In this document: piece by piece, positions 38,501-46,178 of the stretch
Position numbering within the stretch: position 1 is the stretch's first letter
How the letters are laid out: each line of letters starts with the position of its first letter
Assembly: GCA_001465015.1 (NCBI GenBank)
Contig: LNEO01000123.1
Coordinates: 186,001-250,000 of the forward strand
Length of the DNA stretch: 64,000 bases
Direction of reading: 5' to 3'
Origin: Deltaproteobacteria bacterium Ga0077539
GTDB lineage: Bacteria > Myxococcota_A > Polyangia > Polyangiales > Ga0077539
Program-made: the position numbers and the translations under genes
The notes under the pieces: generated by a model
Seen by the model: the letters and a program-made list of their open reading frames with translations, nothing else
Told to the model about the DNA's origin: nothing
Databases searched by the model: none

Positions 38501-40323
38501 ATCGCGGCTTCGCCGAGTCGCGTGCAGAGCTCGGCGCGCCGGACGCTCTCTTCTTCGCGCTCGATCGCCGACGCGAGCAGCATGGCGAGCGCGTCCCAGC
38601 GTCCCGCCGACTCGTGCAGCGCCGCGAGCGCGTCGACGACCTCTGCGTTTTGCCCGAAGCGCTCTCCAACGGAGGTCCAGAGCGTGACCGACCGGACGTT
38701 CTCGTCGAGCTTCTCCGAGAGCGCTCTGGCGGCGCGGACGAGGTCCGCGCGAACCGCGTCGTCGTCGCTTTGCGCAGCGGCGCGGCGCTGAAGCGCGTCG
38801 ACGAGCAAGGACCATCGTTCGGCGCGCTCGAGCAACGAGACGGTGGCGTCGAGGGCCTCTTGATCCGAGGCGCGATCACGCAGGACGCCCTCCCAGGCGA
38901 CGAGCGATCGATCGGTCTCGCCGAGCTCGTCGGCGAGCCGGGCGGCGCGCGAGAGAGACTCGCAGCGCTCGTCGACGTCGGACTCGAGCGTCGCTCGGCG
39001 CTCGAGCGCGGTGAGCAGCGACGGTTTGTCTTCGATTCGCTGATAGAGGGTGTCGAGCATTCGCGCGGCCGAGAGCTTCTCGGCGTTGCTGGCGACCGAG
39101 GCGCTCACGACGCGCTCGAAGAGAGCCGCGGCGCCCGTGGCGTCCGAGAGCTCGTTGGCGCGAACCGTCGCTGCTTCTGCGCGGAGCCCGGTGCTGGTCG
39201 GGCTCTCGCCGTTCGCGTCGACGGCGTCCGCTGCGTCTGCGAGCGCCGAGGCATAGACGTCGAACGCACCAGCGCGTTCGGCGAGGTCGCGGAGGCGGGT
39301 TCGATGGGCGGGCTCGGTGGGCACGAGCACGACGAGCTCGGCGCCGCGCGCAAGCGCGTCCTTTGTCTGACCGAGTCCTTCGAGCAGGCGCGAGAGCTCG
39401 TCGAGCGTCTCTGCGCGCTCTGCGCCGACGACGAACGACCTGGCTCGCTCGAGGACGGCGGCGCGCTCGGCGGGCTTCTTCGACGAATCGTAGTGCGAGA
39501 GCAGGAGGTCCCTCGCCTTCGCCCGCGTCTCGACTGCGGCCGTCGCGAGCGCGAGGATCTTGTCGGTGTACGCGCAGACGTTGTTGTCGGCGCGATTCTC
39601 GCCGAAGAGCGGCGACAGAGCGTCGAGCGCCTGTGTGGGCTCGCCGAGCGAGTCGAGCCAGCAATGCGCGATGCGCAGTCTCGTCGAGCGCGCGTCGTCG
39701 GCGGACAGAGAGCCGAGCCTCGCCGTCCACAACGCGATGAGGTCGTTGTGGCGCGACTGGCGCTCGTACAATCGCTCGAGCGCCGCAGCCAGCTGATTGT
39801 CCGACGGGCGAATGGGAACGAGCAGCTCGAGGTATCGAATCGCCTGATCGGGGTCGCCCGCGAAGTCGCGGGCCACTTGCGCGGCTTCATCGAGGAGCTC
39901 GCCGCGACGCTTCTTGTCCTGCGTTCGCTCGAGCGCGCTCTCGTAGAGCGCCAGCAGCTCGCGCCAGCGCTTGGCCTTGGTGAAGCTCAGCGTGAGGCGG
40001 TGAAACGCCCACTCCGCGTTCGGGTCGATTTGCAGGACCTTGCCCAGCAAGCCGGCGGCTGCGGTCGGGTCTTCGAACCACTCTTGATAGAACCGCACGG
40101 CGCGCTGACCGACGGCGTTCGCTCGCCGCGTCGGTACGTCGGTGGCGCTAAGGACGCGATCCATCAGCGCGGCGACCGCTTCGGGGCGCTGCTCTTTCGA
40201 GAGCACCTCGTCGAGGTCGTCCCACTTGTCTTCGTCGTCGGGGTTGGCCTCTGCTGCTGCGATTGCAGCTGCCAGAGCTGGAGGAACGGGCTCTTGCTCG
40301 AGGAGAGCACCTTCGTCAGACAT
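32587..40323 (-). CDS. Giant tetratricopeptide-repeat protein
   Basis: A 2578-residue, Ala/Glu/Asp/Arg/Leu-rich protein with no signal peptide, reading MSDEGALLEQEPVPPALAAAIA at the start and ELLTQLGE at the end. Almost its whole length is helix-turn-helix repeats of about 34 residues with TPR character (small residues at 8 and 20, Pro near 32), for example LAALYERQGxx-type units such as LRDLAERAGAFDVYASALADA and ALLDALDRATALPDASQELL. The array would form a very long superhelix, a protein scaffold. No catalytic domain is recognisable. It has no obvious operon partners; a divergent lipoprotein gene starts 228 bp away. Full stop-free frames on the opposite strand reflect GC bias. Confidence 0.85.
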   Translation of the reverse strand: MSDEGALLEQEPVPPALAAAIAAAEANPDDEDKWDDLDEVLSKEQRPEAVAALMDRVLSATDVPTRRANAVGQRAVRFYQEWFEDPTAAAGLLGKVLQIDPNAEWAFHRLTLSFTKAKRWRELLALYESALERTQDKKRRGELLDEAAQVARDFAGDPDQAIRYLELLVPIRPSDNQLAAALERLYERQSRHNDLIALWTARLGSLSADDARSTRLRIAHCWLDSLGEPTQALDALSPLFGENRADNNVCAYTDKILALATAAVETRAKARDLLLSHYDSSKKPAERAAVLERARSFVVGAERAETLDELSRLLEGLGQTKDALARGAELVVLVPTEPAHRTRLRDLAERAGAFDVYASALADAADAVDANGESPTSTGLRAEAATVRANELSDATGAAALFERVVSASVASNAEKLSAARMLDTLYQRIEDKPSLLTALERRATLESDVDERCESLSRAARLADELGETDRSLVAWEGVLRDRASDQEALDATVSLLERAERWSLLVDALQRRAAAQSDDDAVRADLVRAARALSEKLDENVRSVTLWTSVGERFGQNAEVVDALAALHESAGRWDALAMLLASAIEREEESVRRAELCTRLGEAAMDHLEDNARALSCFRSALTAVPSHERARARLRDLAAIPSTAPGAVDALASAFTAMDEWESLLGLLDARLAHGEDASTRALLLLEAASTYEKRAEDKSSALRCVCRAFVEVPAERDIESHMLRLAEESGEFQEVAAAYRGAVETAPSDAMPLKLKCAGVLETRVKDLEGGLSLYREVFESNIAHADAANAVVRVASALGQWEVAADAVVRVAAASGDFAALLETLEQGAVASEGFNGATVALSDAVSSSGLSGPVAHNLEARVGQWHRDRRDDPDQAQAAYARAVAHDRTVAASLNALAELQRRSPSSALVETLLMFADASGDDLAALREAAELAVGPIADPRADAILQRLYNAASKAWTGADDEAGSEHCAWSLEQLVARYVTEGAIDRAVDLLEAASALPFSPETSRSLRRRAGALCERSLDDSARAVRLFRSVFDEDSDDAEAGARLAALYEQGGALDELRALRETQLGRAPDMDARITLRLELARVRSLLGLGAESEKALSDNLAERPGHDESVRLLAERIAARNASSELYSLYATQGGALEESEPTVSQGLWARAAQIAESDLRDVAQAIAAHARVVALGQSPASLDALSALHAGRGEHDRAVSWLEKRLELADGDDDRIAVVARLAREYTLAGQSNRAVEALEAQLSTTPHARELRSLLAERYRAQSQWNALAELLAAGVEFAADDEQRVAMLREAADVFVRKLSAADRAVPVLERAALLAPTDRSVRVALADARCDAQDLQGASEILEALLTEYGRRRPPERARVHRTLARIARARGDLSGALAQLELASNIDLDDPGTLQMVGDVALELGEQERAANAYRSLLLVVRRQATTDDGPSQSEVLFALHRIARAQGQTDRAAEVLESAFEAATESAFEAESFERALLAANEQELLLRALRARLSRTADGSAKASALDSVATTLETLGRSGEALDARLEALPSFADDDAAHRATRELAKRTEQSVRYVEAVRSLAKSIEDRSIAGRLLLRAGEATAEDLLDARGAVADLEKAHAEGAPERDVLRALDRAYRAAGVENSVAPLRAVLARRADPEGRVDALYRLAELDLSRDETRTEGRQTLEAALDDDARYDRAAAMLAAACASAPDDAELVALYERVARSLGEDAALLDALDRATALPDASQELLREAVEVAQRSSRSDKEVALLERAIERAGESADGTWALVALGRAKVTAGASREAVELLSRASKLAEASEAIPLGVEAAQIAMDPLGDLALAASILEALAERDAADRAVWEPLLDAYRRLGAKDKLAARIDIVLENVYDVGERNKLRVERARFLAESPDTVDDAAASLRSCLEDDPSDVEAAQLLADLLEKSGKDHELDEFLRWQLDGARDRGAQDGGRAIVALTLRLASRWGADRRDDIIALYRSALDWAPKDATVLRALLAQYSASDSADDRHEVLERLLECTEGDEAAKYAIELADARVVNDDRDGAIRALDRGFRAAPKSANVRTRLEAALREAEDTGALAATIAFDAEHRESATEAVARLREAAVIYRDSLGDFAAAAACIAKARGRAPGDVSLVEEHARDLSSAGDNDAAAAALDEALAQAGEGSASEPSLRRARGAVLRAAGRVAEAVAELELARTREPEVTLPVLLDALDALRDDARARDDRAQERAAANRVATLAADAGDSARACAALESWVEHEPTDKDSLRTLASLHADAARWDAVVSVYQRLANASEGSEKLDATLRLAEACERAERLGDARGSLEEIFREQPENEPARAWLRRVYTALDAHSELAELSLEDARHAPAEAIRFDRLRQAGKLFVLAGRNEDAVAPLEQALKLRAGDHESTVGLVDAYIAIGNIDSASTLLQTAINGHRNRRSAELGALQYRMARAAAAVGDQGVQLAWLNAALESDHQNGAVASELAELAMTFDDLDTALKALRALTLMKAPGPMTRAEAFYRQGVIAFKQGDPRKAAFLAKRALSEDADLSAARELLTQLGE

Positions 40324-40550
40324 CGCCAGGCCTCGCTACGCGTGCGTCGAACGTTCGAATGTGTGGATTGGCACTTACGCCGTGCGGCGCGGACGCCCCA
40401 ACGACGTTCAGGGTGCTCGACGATACACCCACGAACCGCCCTACCAGCGCAGCGAAATCATGCAGCGGAGCGATCTCGCGCTTGACCGCGCTCTCGATCG
40501 AAGAACACGATCACGGGCGGATTTCGAGCTCACCGGAGAAAGGGTTGGAT

Positions 40551-42752
40551 ATGTTCGATCGCACTCGCGACTTCTCTTTTTGCTTGCACGCGCGCGGGAC
40601 TTGTCTTCTCGCGTTTGCCGCGCTGGCCGTCGCCTGCTCGCCCCCAGTCCAGCCGACGCCGGACGTCGTCACCGATGTCGTCTCGGACATGGCGACGGAC
40701 GGGCCGAGCGCGGATGTGATCGAGGACGCCGCGCAGACCGACACCGGCGCGGACGCTCGAACTGGCCCCGACCCCAACGACTGCGACCCGCTCGACGAGG
40801 GCCACTGCAGCTTTCCGTGGCCGTCCAACCTGTATCTGCGCGCAGACCCAGCGCGGGCGACCGGGGTGACGTTGACCTTCGGCGCCACGACCCTCCCCCG
40901 CGCGGCGAACAACCTGCACGTCGATCCCGCGCCGTGGCGAAGGCTCGACGGCTACTCGGTCGGCGAGGCCGCGATGACCTTGCAGCGCAACCTCGATCCT
41001 GCCGGACTGCCCACGGAGTACAACCTCGCCCCGTCGATGGCGCCCGACGCGCGAATCCTCTACTTCGAGGTCGTGGGTTCGGGCGCGACCCAGACGCTCA
41101 GCCGCGTCCCGTACTACGCGGAGCTCGACTCGCAAGAGCCCGACCCGACGAAGAAGATTCTATTCATTCGCCCGGCGGTCATCTTGAAGCAGGGCGCTCG
41201 CTACATCATCGCGCTCCGCAACTTGCGGGCGCGGGATGGCAGCGCGATCGAGCCGTCGGCGGCGTTCAGAGCGCTTCGTGATCGGACGGCCATGGCTGAC
41301 CCGCGCCTCGCGCCGCGCGTCGCGCGATTCGATCAAGTGTTTTCGTTGCTCACAGCGGCGGGAATCGATCGCAGCTCGCTCACGCTCGCGTGGGACTTCA
41401 ACACCGCCAGCTCGCGTGCGACGCACGGGCCGCTCTTGCACATGACGAGGGACGTGCTTCAGCGTCTCCCCGAGGGGCCGCAGTTCGAGGGCGTCCGGGT
41501 CCAAGAGTATACGATGGCCGAAAACGCGGACATCGCCCTCGAGATCCGCGCCACGATCAACGTTCCGCACTACATGGTCGAGCGGTCGATCCGCGCGATC
41601 TCGTGGTTCGTGTTCAACAACGGCCCCGATGGAATGCCCGCGGCGAGCGGCACGCTCCCGGTCGACGTGTGGATTCGAATCCCGCGCTCGGCGGTGCGAA
41701 GCGCGACCAACCCCAACCCCGAGCCGCACGGCCTCGTTCAGTACGGCCACGGGCTCATGGGCGCGGGCGACGAGGTGCGCGCCGGCTACAACAACGTCAT
41801 CGCCAACAACAATCGGCTGATCTTCTTCTCGGCCAACCTCGCGGGGATGTCCTTCGAGGACTTCGTGACCGTCGGCCAGGTGCTCCGTGATTTCTCGCGG
41901 TTTCCGTTCATCTCGGACCGCTTGCACCAGGGCATGGTCAACTGGGTCGCGTTGGCGCGCGCCATGATCCGGCGCTTTCCGATGCTCTCGGAGGTGACCT
42001 CGCGCGGCATCCGCGTCAACACCGAAGAGCGATTCTACTCTGGCATTTCGCAGGGCGGGATCTTCGGCGGAACGTACATGGCCATCAGCCCAGACATCAC
42101 GCGCGGGCACCTCGGCGTTCCGGGAAACAACTACGGAACGCTGCTGCACCGGTCCGTCGATTTCGATTCGTACTTCGCGACCCTTCGCATGGCGTACGCC
42201 GACGAGCGCGACCAGGCCGTGCTCTTGTCGCTCTCGGAGCTGCTCTGGTCGCAAGTCGATCCGATGAGCTACTACCGCCACGTGCAGGCAGAGCCCTTCA
42301 TGGGGTTGCCCACGCACTATGTGTTGCTCGCGCCCGCCAAGGGTGATCACCAGGTGGCGGTGCACACCAACGAGATCCCCGCGCGGTCTTCGATGGAGAT
42401 CCCGCTGATGCTCCCGTACGAGCATCCGATGAACGCGATGGCTCGCACCATGCCCGAGTTCGCGCAGACCTCGATGTACCCGCGGCGCGGATCGGCCGTC
42501 GTGCTCTGGGACCTCGGAAATCCCTGGCAGAACCCCGGCAACAACACGATCTCGCGCGAAGATCGTATGCGCTTTCCGGACCCCCACGGCCGAACGCGCC
42601 AGCTTCACATGTGGCACTCGCGGCAGATGGTGCACTTCTTCCGAGGCCGGCCGCAGAACGAGGCCCCCGAGGTGATCGACGTCTGCAACGGACAAGCGTG
42701 CGCGTTTTCGAACTGCTTCGGCAGCGCCTCCGCCTGCACGCCCCGCTTCTGA
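40551..42752 (+). CDS. Lipoprotein with alpha/beta-hydrolase (lipase-like) domain
   Basis: A 733-residue surface-type lipoprotein. The signal peptide ends in a lipobox LAVAC, near residue 27, followed by an Asp/Thr/Ala-rich tether. The long middle is beta-rich; the C-terminal half holds the nucleophile elbow YSGISQGGIFGG (Ser about residue 500) and a later GDHQVAVHTNE that could hold the catalytic His, so a serine hydrolase is likely. Two Cys pairs close the protein (CNGQACAFSNCFGSASAC). The ATG at 40551 follows GGAGAAAGGG. It is followed 15 bp later by the penicillin acylase gene, so they are probably one operon. Substrate unknown. Confidence 0.78.
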   Translation: MFDRTRDFSFCLHARGTCLLAFAALAVACSPPVQPTPDVVTDVVSDMATDGPSADVIEDAAQTDTGADARTGPDPNDCDPLDEGHCSFPWPSNLYLRADPARATGVTLTFGATTLPRAANNLHVDPAPWRRLDGYSVGEAAMTLQRNLDPAGLPTEYNLAPSMAPDARILYFEVVGSGATQTLSRVPYYAELDSQEPDPTKKILFIRPAVILKQGARYIIALRNLRARDGSAIEPSAAFRALRDRTAMADPRLAPRVARFDQVFSLLTAAGIDRSSLTLAWDFNTASSRATHGPLLHMTRDVLQRLPEGPQFEGVRVQEYTMAENADIALEIRATINVPHYMVERSIRAISWFVFNNGPDGMPAASGTLPVDVWIRIPRSAVRSATNPNPEPHGLVQYGHGLMGAGDEVRAGYNNVIANNNRLIFFSANLAGMSFEDFVTVGQVLRDFSRFPFISDRLHQGMVNWVALARAMIRRFPMLSEVTSRGIRVNTEERFYSGISQGGIFGGTYMAISPDITRGHLGVPGNNYGTLLHRSVDFDSYFATLRMAYADERDQAVLLSLSELLWSQVDPMSYYRHVQAEPFMGLPTHYVLLAPAKGDHQVAVHTNEIPARSSMEIPLMLPYEHPMNAMARTMPEFAQTSMYPRRGSAVVLWDLGNPWQNPGNNTISREDRMRFPDPHGRTRQLHMWHSRQMVHFFRGRPQNEAPEVIDVCNGQACAFSNCFGSASACTPRF

Positions 42753-42767
42753 GAGGACCTCGCTTCG

Positions 42768-45700
42768 ATGAATCGCCCTATCTTTGCTCGTGTTTCGATT
42801 TTGTGTGCGCTGTTTTCGTCGGGCTTCGCGGGCCTCGCGTGCGCCCCGCCCGCTCCTCAGGACGCGGGGAGCGACGCGGCCGACGCGAGCGAGGCGTCGA
42901 GCGAAGATGCGTCGGATGACGGCGACTCAGGCGCCGGTGACGCGGGGCGCGACGTGGTGCTTCCGCCAGGGCCGCGCGGGCAGATCCTCGGCGTCGCCGA
43001 AGAGGGCGCGCTGGTCATCGCCTCGCTGCGCGGTGACGTGAACGTCGTCTACACGGAGGGCAAGATCCCTCACGTCTATGCGGAGAACACCCGCGACGCC
43101 AACGTTGTGCAGGGGTTTTTGCTCGCGCGCGATCGGTACTTTCAAATCGAGCTTCAGCGCCGAGTGGGGCTCGGCATCGCCGCTGAGCTCCTCGGCGATC
43201 GCGGCCTCGCGCTCGACACGCAGTCCCGCGGGCGCGGCTACCGCGTGATCGCCGACCGACTGCTGCAGCGCATGGGGCCGCAAGAGCTCGAGGCGCTCGA
43301 CGCCTACGCCGAGGGCTTCAACGCGTACGTGAACCTCGTCCGCGCAAGGCGCCTGCGCACTCCGACCGAGGTGAGCGTCATCGGGCTCATCCTCGGGCAG
43401 GCAGCGAACCCCGCGCAGATCATGCAGCCCATCGCGCGGCGAGACCTCGGGGCGGTCTTGGCCGTGGTGCTCGCCAACTCGAGCTTCTCGACCGATGACC
43501 TCGACCGCGCCCGAGCAGCGGCGACGTTCGACACGCTCTACAACAGCCTTCCGGCGTCGAGCTCGGTGCCGATGGGCGAGCGCGCTCGCCGGCGAGACGC
43601 CGTCCGCAGCGAGGTGTTCGAGCGAGTCGCCCCGCTCACCGACGTCACCTCGGCGCTCGGCCTCGGGACGGACTCTCGCCCCGGAGTGATGGCCGCTCGC
43701 GCCCGCCGCCCAGGAATTCAACGATCCCAACGATCCCGTCGCGTCGCGCCGCTGCCTGTGATCGAACGCGGCGCGCTCGACCGCGTGATCGCCGCGCTCG
43801 AGCCGTTCGAGCGCCTGCGCCGCGGAGAGCGAGGATCGGACTACGGCTCCAACGCGTGGGCGCTCTCGGGTCGCGGCACCGCGGATGGATCGACGGTGCT
43901 CGCGGGTGACGGGCACTTGCCGCTCAGCGTGCCGACGCTGCTCTACCAGCTGCACACCGACACCAAGGTGTTCGGGCCGATGCCCGACGCAGGCCAGAGC
44001 CTGATCGGGCTGTTCTTTCCGGGGATTCCCTGGATGGGCGTCGGCACCAACGGTCGCATCGCATACAGCTTCACGTATCTCTATGGGGATCTCACCGACT
44101 GGTACGCCGAGCGCCTGGAGCTCGACGCCATGGGTCGTCCCGCGCGGTCGTTCTTTCGCGGCGCCTGGCAAAACCTCGTCGCTGTCGACGAGTCGTACAC
44201 CGTCGCGGACGTCCCGGCGCTCATGTCTGTGGGTCGCACCGAGCGCCTGACCCGGTGGACGACCTTCGACGGGCGCTACCTCGCGTCCGTCGAGGGCGAC
44301 ACCGCGATGCCGGGACAAATGCCGCCCGCGGGCAGGTCGATCATCGACGTGCTCGGGCAACGCATCATCCCGCGGGACGTCAACGGCGACGGGATCATCT
44401 CTGCGGTGAGCTTCGACTACGTCGGCTTCGACGTGAGCAACGTCCCCGGGGCGCTCAGGCAGTTCGAAGCAGCGACCAACGTCCGACAAATGCGCGACGC
44501 GCAACGGCAGTTCGTCGCGTTTGCGCAGAACTTCATCGGCTCCGACGGCGACGGCGCCGTCTACTACTCGGGCTACACGGGCGCTCCGTGCCGTCGCTAC
44601 CTTCAGCGCACCGGAACGGGCGCCAACCAACGGTGGGCCACGGGCGCCGATCCGCGATTGCTCCTCGACGGAACGCAGTACGGCGCGTTCTCGATCCCGC
44701 TCGACGCCATGGGTCGCGTCGACGAAGCGGCCGGCGCGACGCCTGGCGGCGAGAACGACTATCGTTGCGTCGTCCCGTTCGCGAACTGGCCGCAGTCGCT
44801 CGACCCCGAGCGTGGCTACGTGCTCACCGCCAACAACGACCTCGGCGGCACGAGCCTGGACAACAACCTGGCCAACGACGCCCACTATCTCGGCGGGACG
44901 TGGGACGTGGGGTTTCGCGCGAGAACGATCCGCGACGCGCTCGCAGGGCATGTGATGCGACGCGACGGGAGCGTCGACGCGATGGCGAGGCTGCAAGCCA
45001 ACCAGAGCAGCGTGCTCGCACCAGTATTCATCCCGGCTATTGTTTCGGCGGTGGAGCGCGCTCGAGCCGTCGCTGGAGGGGCGTCGAGCACCAACGACTC
45101 CGAGCCGCGCATGGCCGCGGCGTACACCGCGGACCGCGCTCAAATCGACGAGGCCCTCGGGCGTCTACAGCAGTGGCTTACGCGCGGCGCCGTCGCCGAG
45201 TCTGGCGTCGAGACGTTCTACGCGACCCCGAGCGCTGACCAACGACGGGACGCTGTCAGCGCGATGATCTTCAATCAGTTCTATCGTTCGCTTCAGGGCC
45301 TCGCCCTCGGCGACGAGGGAATCGACGGGATCTTGGACACCGACTCGCGCGTGCTCCGCGTGACGACGTTGGTCGAGATGCTCAGAAACCGCGGCAGCAA
45401 CCCGAGCAACCTCGCGTCGTACGACATGATGCGCGGCGAGAGCGCGTTCTGGGACGACGTGACCACCGCGGACGTCGAGCGATCCAGCGAGATCATCGTG
45501 AAGGCGTTCGCGCGCGCTCTCTCGCGGCTCCGCGCTGCGCCGAGCGCTCCTGGCGAGGGCGGATTCGGGACGATGGACCAGAGCCAATGGCTCTGGGGCC
45601 TTCGCCATCAAGTCGCGTTCGAGTCCATCATCACGGCCTACGCGGGCGGCAGCGTGTCGGGCATCGAGCCGCTCACCAACGCGCAAGAGATCAGCACGCG

Positions 45701-46046
45701 GCGACTGCCGCTCGCGCCGATGCTGCCAGCGACGGACCCTCGCGCGGCGCTCAAGTGGTTTCCGCGCCCTGGCGAGAGCTTCACGGTCGACGTCGCCAAC
45801 CCGCCCAACAGCGGAGATAGCTGGGTCTATCGCAACGGTCCGGTGATGCGCTTCGTGGTCGAGCTGCGGCAAGGACGAGTGCGCGGACAGAACGTGATTC
45901 CTGCGGGACAGTCCGGGCAGAACACCTCTGCCAATTTCGACGATCAGGCGCGGCTGTGGCTCGCCAATCGCGCGCTGCCCTTGCGCTACACGGTCGACGA
46001 GGTCGTCGCCAACGCGACGGGCCGCGAGCGCTTCTCTCCGCGCTGA
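42768..46046 (+). CDS. Penicillin acylase family lipoprotein (Ntn hydrolase)
   Basis: A 1092-residue lipoprotein of the penicillin amidase/acyl-homoserine-lactone acylase family (PF01804). The lipobox is GLAC (Cys25 or so), then an Asp/Ser/Ala-rich tether to about residue 60. The alpha segment follows (PHVYAENTRDANVVQGFLLARDRYFQIELQR), and the beta chain begins at the catalytic Ser in YGSNAWALSGRGTADG (about residue 360), where autocleavage normally exposes the nucleophile. It is longer than usual because of the tether and insertions. These enzymes cleave amide bonds of acylated compounds; quorum-signal or antibiotic degradation is possible. It sits between two other lipoprotein genes. Confidence 0.88.
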   Translation: MNRPIFARVSILCALFSSGFAGLACAPPAPQDAGSDAADASEASSEDASDDGDSGAGDAGRDVVLPPGPRGQILGVAEEGALVIASLRGDVNVVYTEGKIPHVYAENTRDANVVQGFLLARDRYFQIELQRRVGLGIAAELLGDRGLALDTQSRGRGYRVIADRLLQRMGPQELEALDAYAEGFNAYVNLVRARRLRTPTEVSVIGLILGQAANPAQIMQPIARRDLGAVLAVVLANSSFSTDDLDRARAAATFDTLYNSLPASSSVPMGERARRRDAVRSEVFERVAPLTDVTSALGLGTDSRPGVMAARARRPGIQRSQRSRRVAPLPVIERGALDRVIAALEPFERLRRGERGSDYGSNAWALSGRGTADGSTVLAGDGHLPLSVPTLLYQLHTDTKVFGPMPDAGQSLIGLFFPGIPWMGVGTNGRIAYSFTYLYGDLTDWYAERLELDAMGRPARSFFRGAWQNLVAVDESYTVADVPALMSVGRTERLTRWTTFDGRYLASVEGDTAMPGQMPPAGRSIIDVLGQRIIPRDVNGDGIISAVSFDYVGFDVSNVPGALRQFEAATNVRQMRDAQRQFVAFAQNFIGSDGDGAVYYSGYTGAPCRRYLQRTGTGANQRWATGADPRLLLDGTQYGAFSIPLDAMGRVDEAAGATPGGENDYRCVVPFANWPQSLDPERGYVLTANNDLGGTSLDNNLANDAHYLGGTWDVGFRARTIRDALAGHVMRRDGSVDAMARLQANQSSVLAPVFIPAIVSAVERARAVAGGASSTNDSEPRMAAAYTADRAQIDEALGRLQQWLTRGAVAESGVETFYATPSADQRRDAVSAMIFNQFYRSLQGLALGDEGIDGILDTDSRVLRVTTLVEMLRNRGSNPSNLASYDMMRGESAFWDDVTTADVERSSEIIVKAFARALSRLRAAPSAPGEGGFGTMDQSQWLWGLRHQVAFESIITAYAGGSVSGIEPLTNAQEISTRRLPLAPMLPATDPRAALKWFPRPGESFTVDVANPPNSGDSWVYRNGPVMRFVVELRQGRVRGQNVIPAGQSGQNTSANFDDQARLWLANRALPLRYTVDEVVANATGRERFSPR

Positions 46047-46178
46047 GCGCGGCTCGACGCTGCGCGCTGTGTGTGGATCCATAGTCCGTCACAGGCGGTC
46101 GCGTGGTTTGGCGGAGCGCTGTCCGTTGGTGTAAAGCGGTGCCGTCTGAGAGCCTGTCCCTCTCGGTCGGAGCCAAGG

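Noticed and set aside
32572-40485. A 2637-codon open frame on the plus strand opposite the TPR gene
   Set aside because: Its translation is Arg/Glu/Val-rich with no family or regular start, and it mirrors the TPR gene. GC-biased codons remove stops on the opposite strand.
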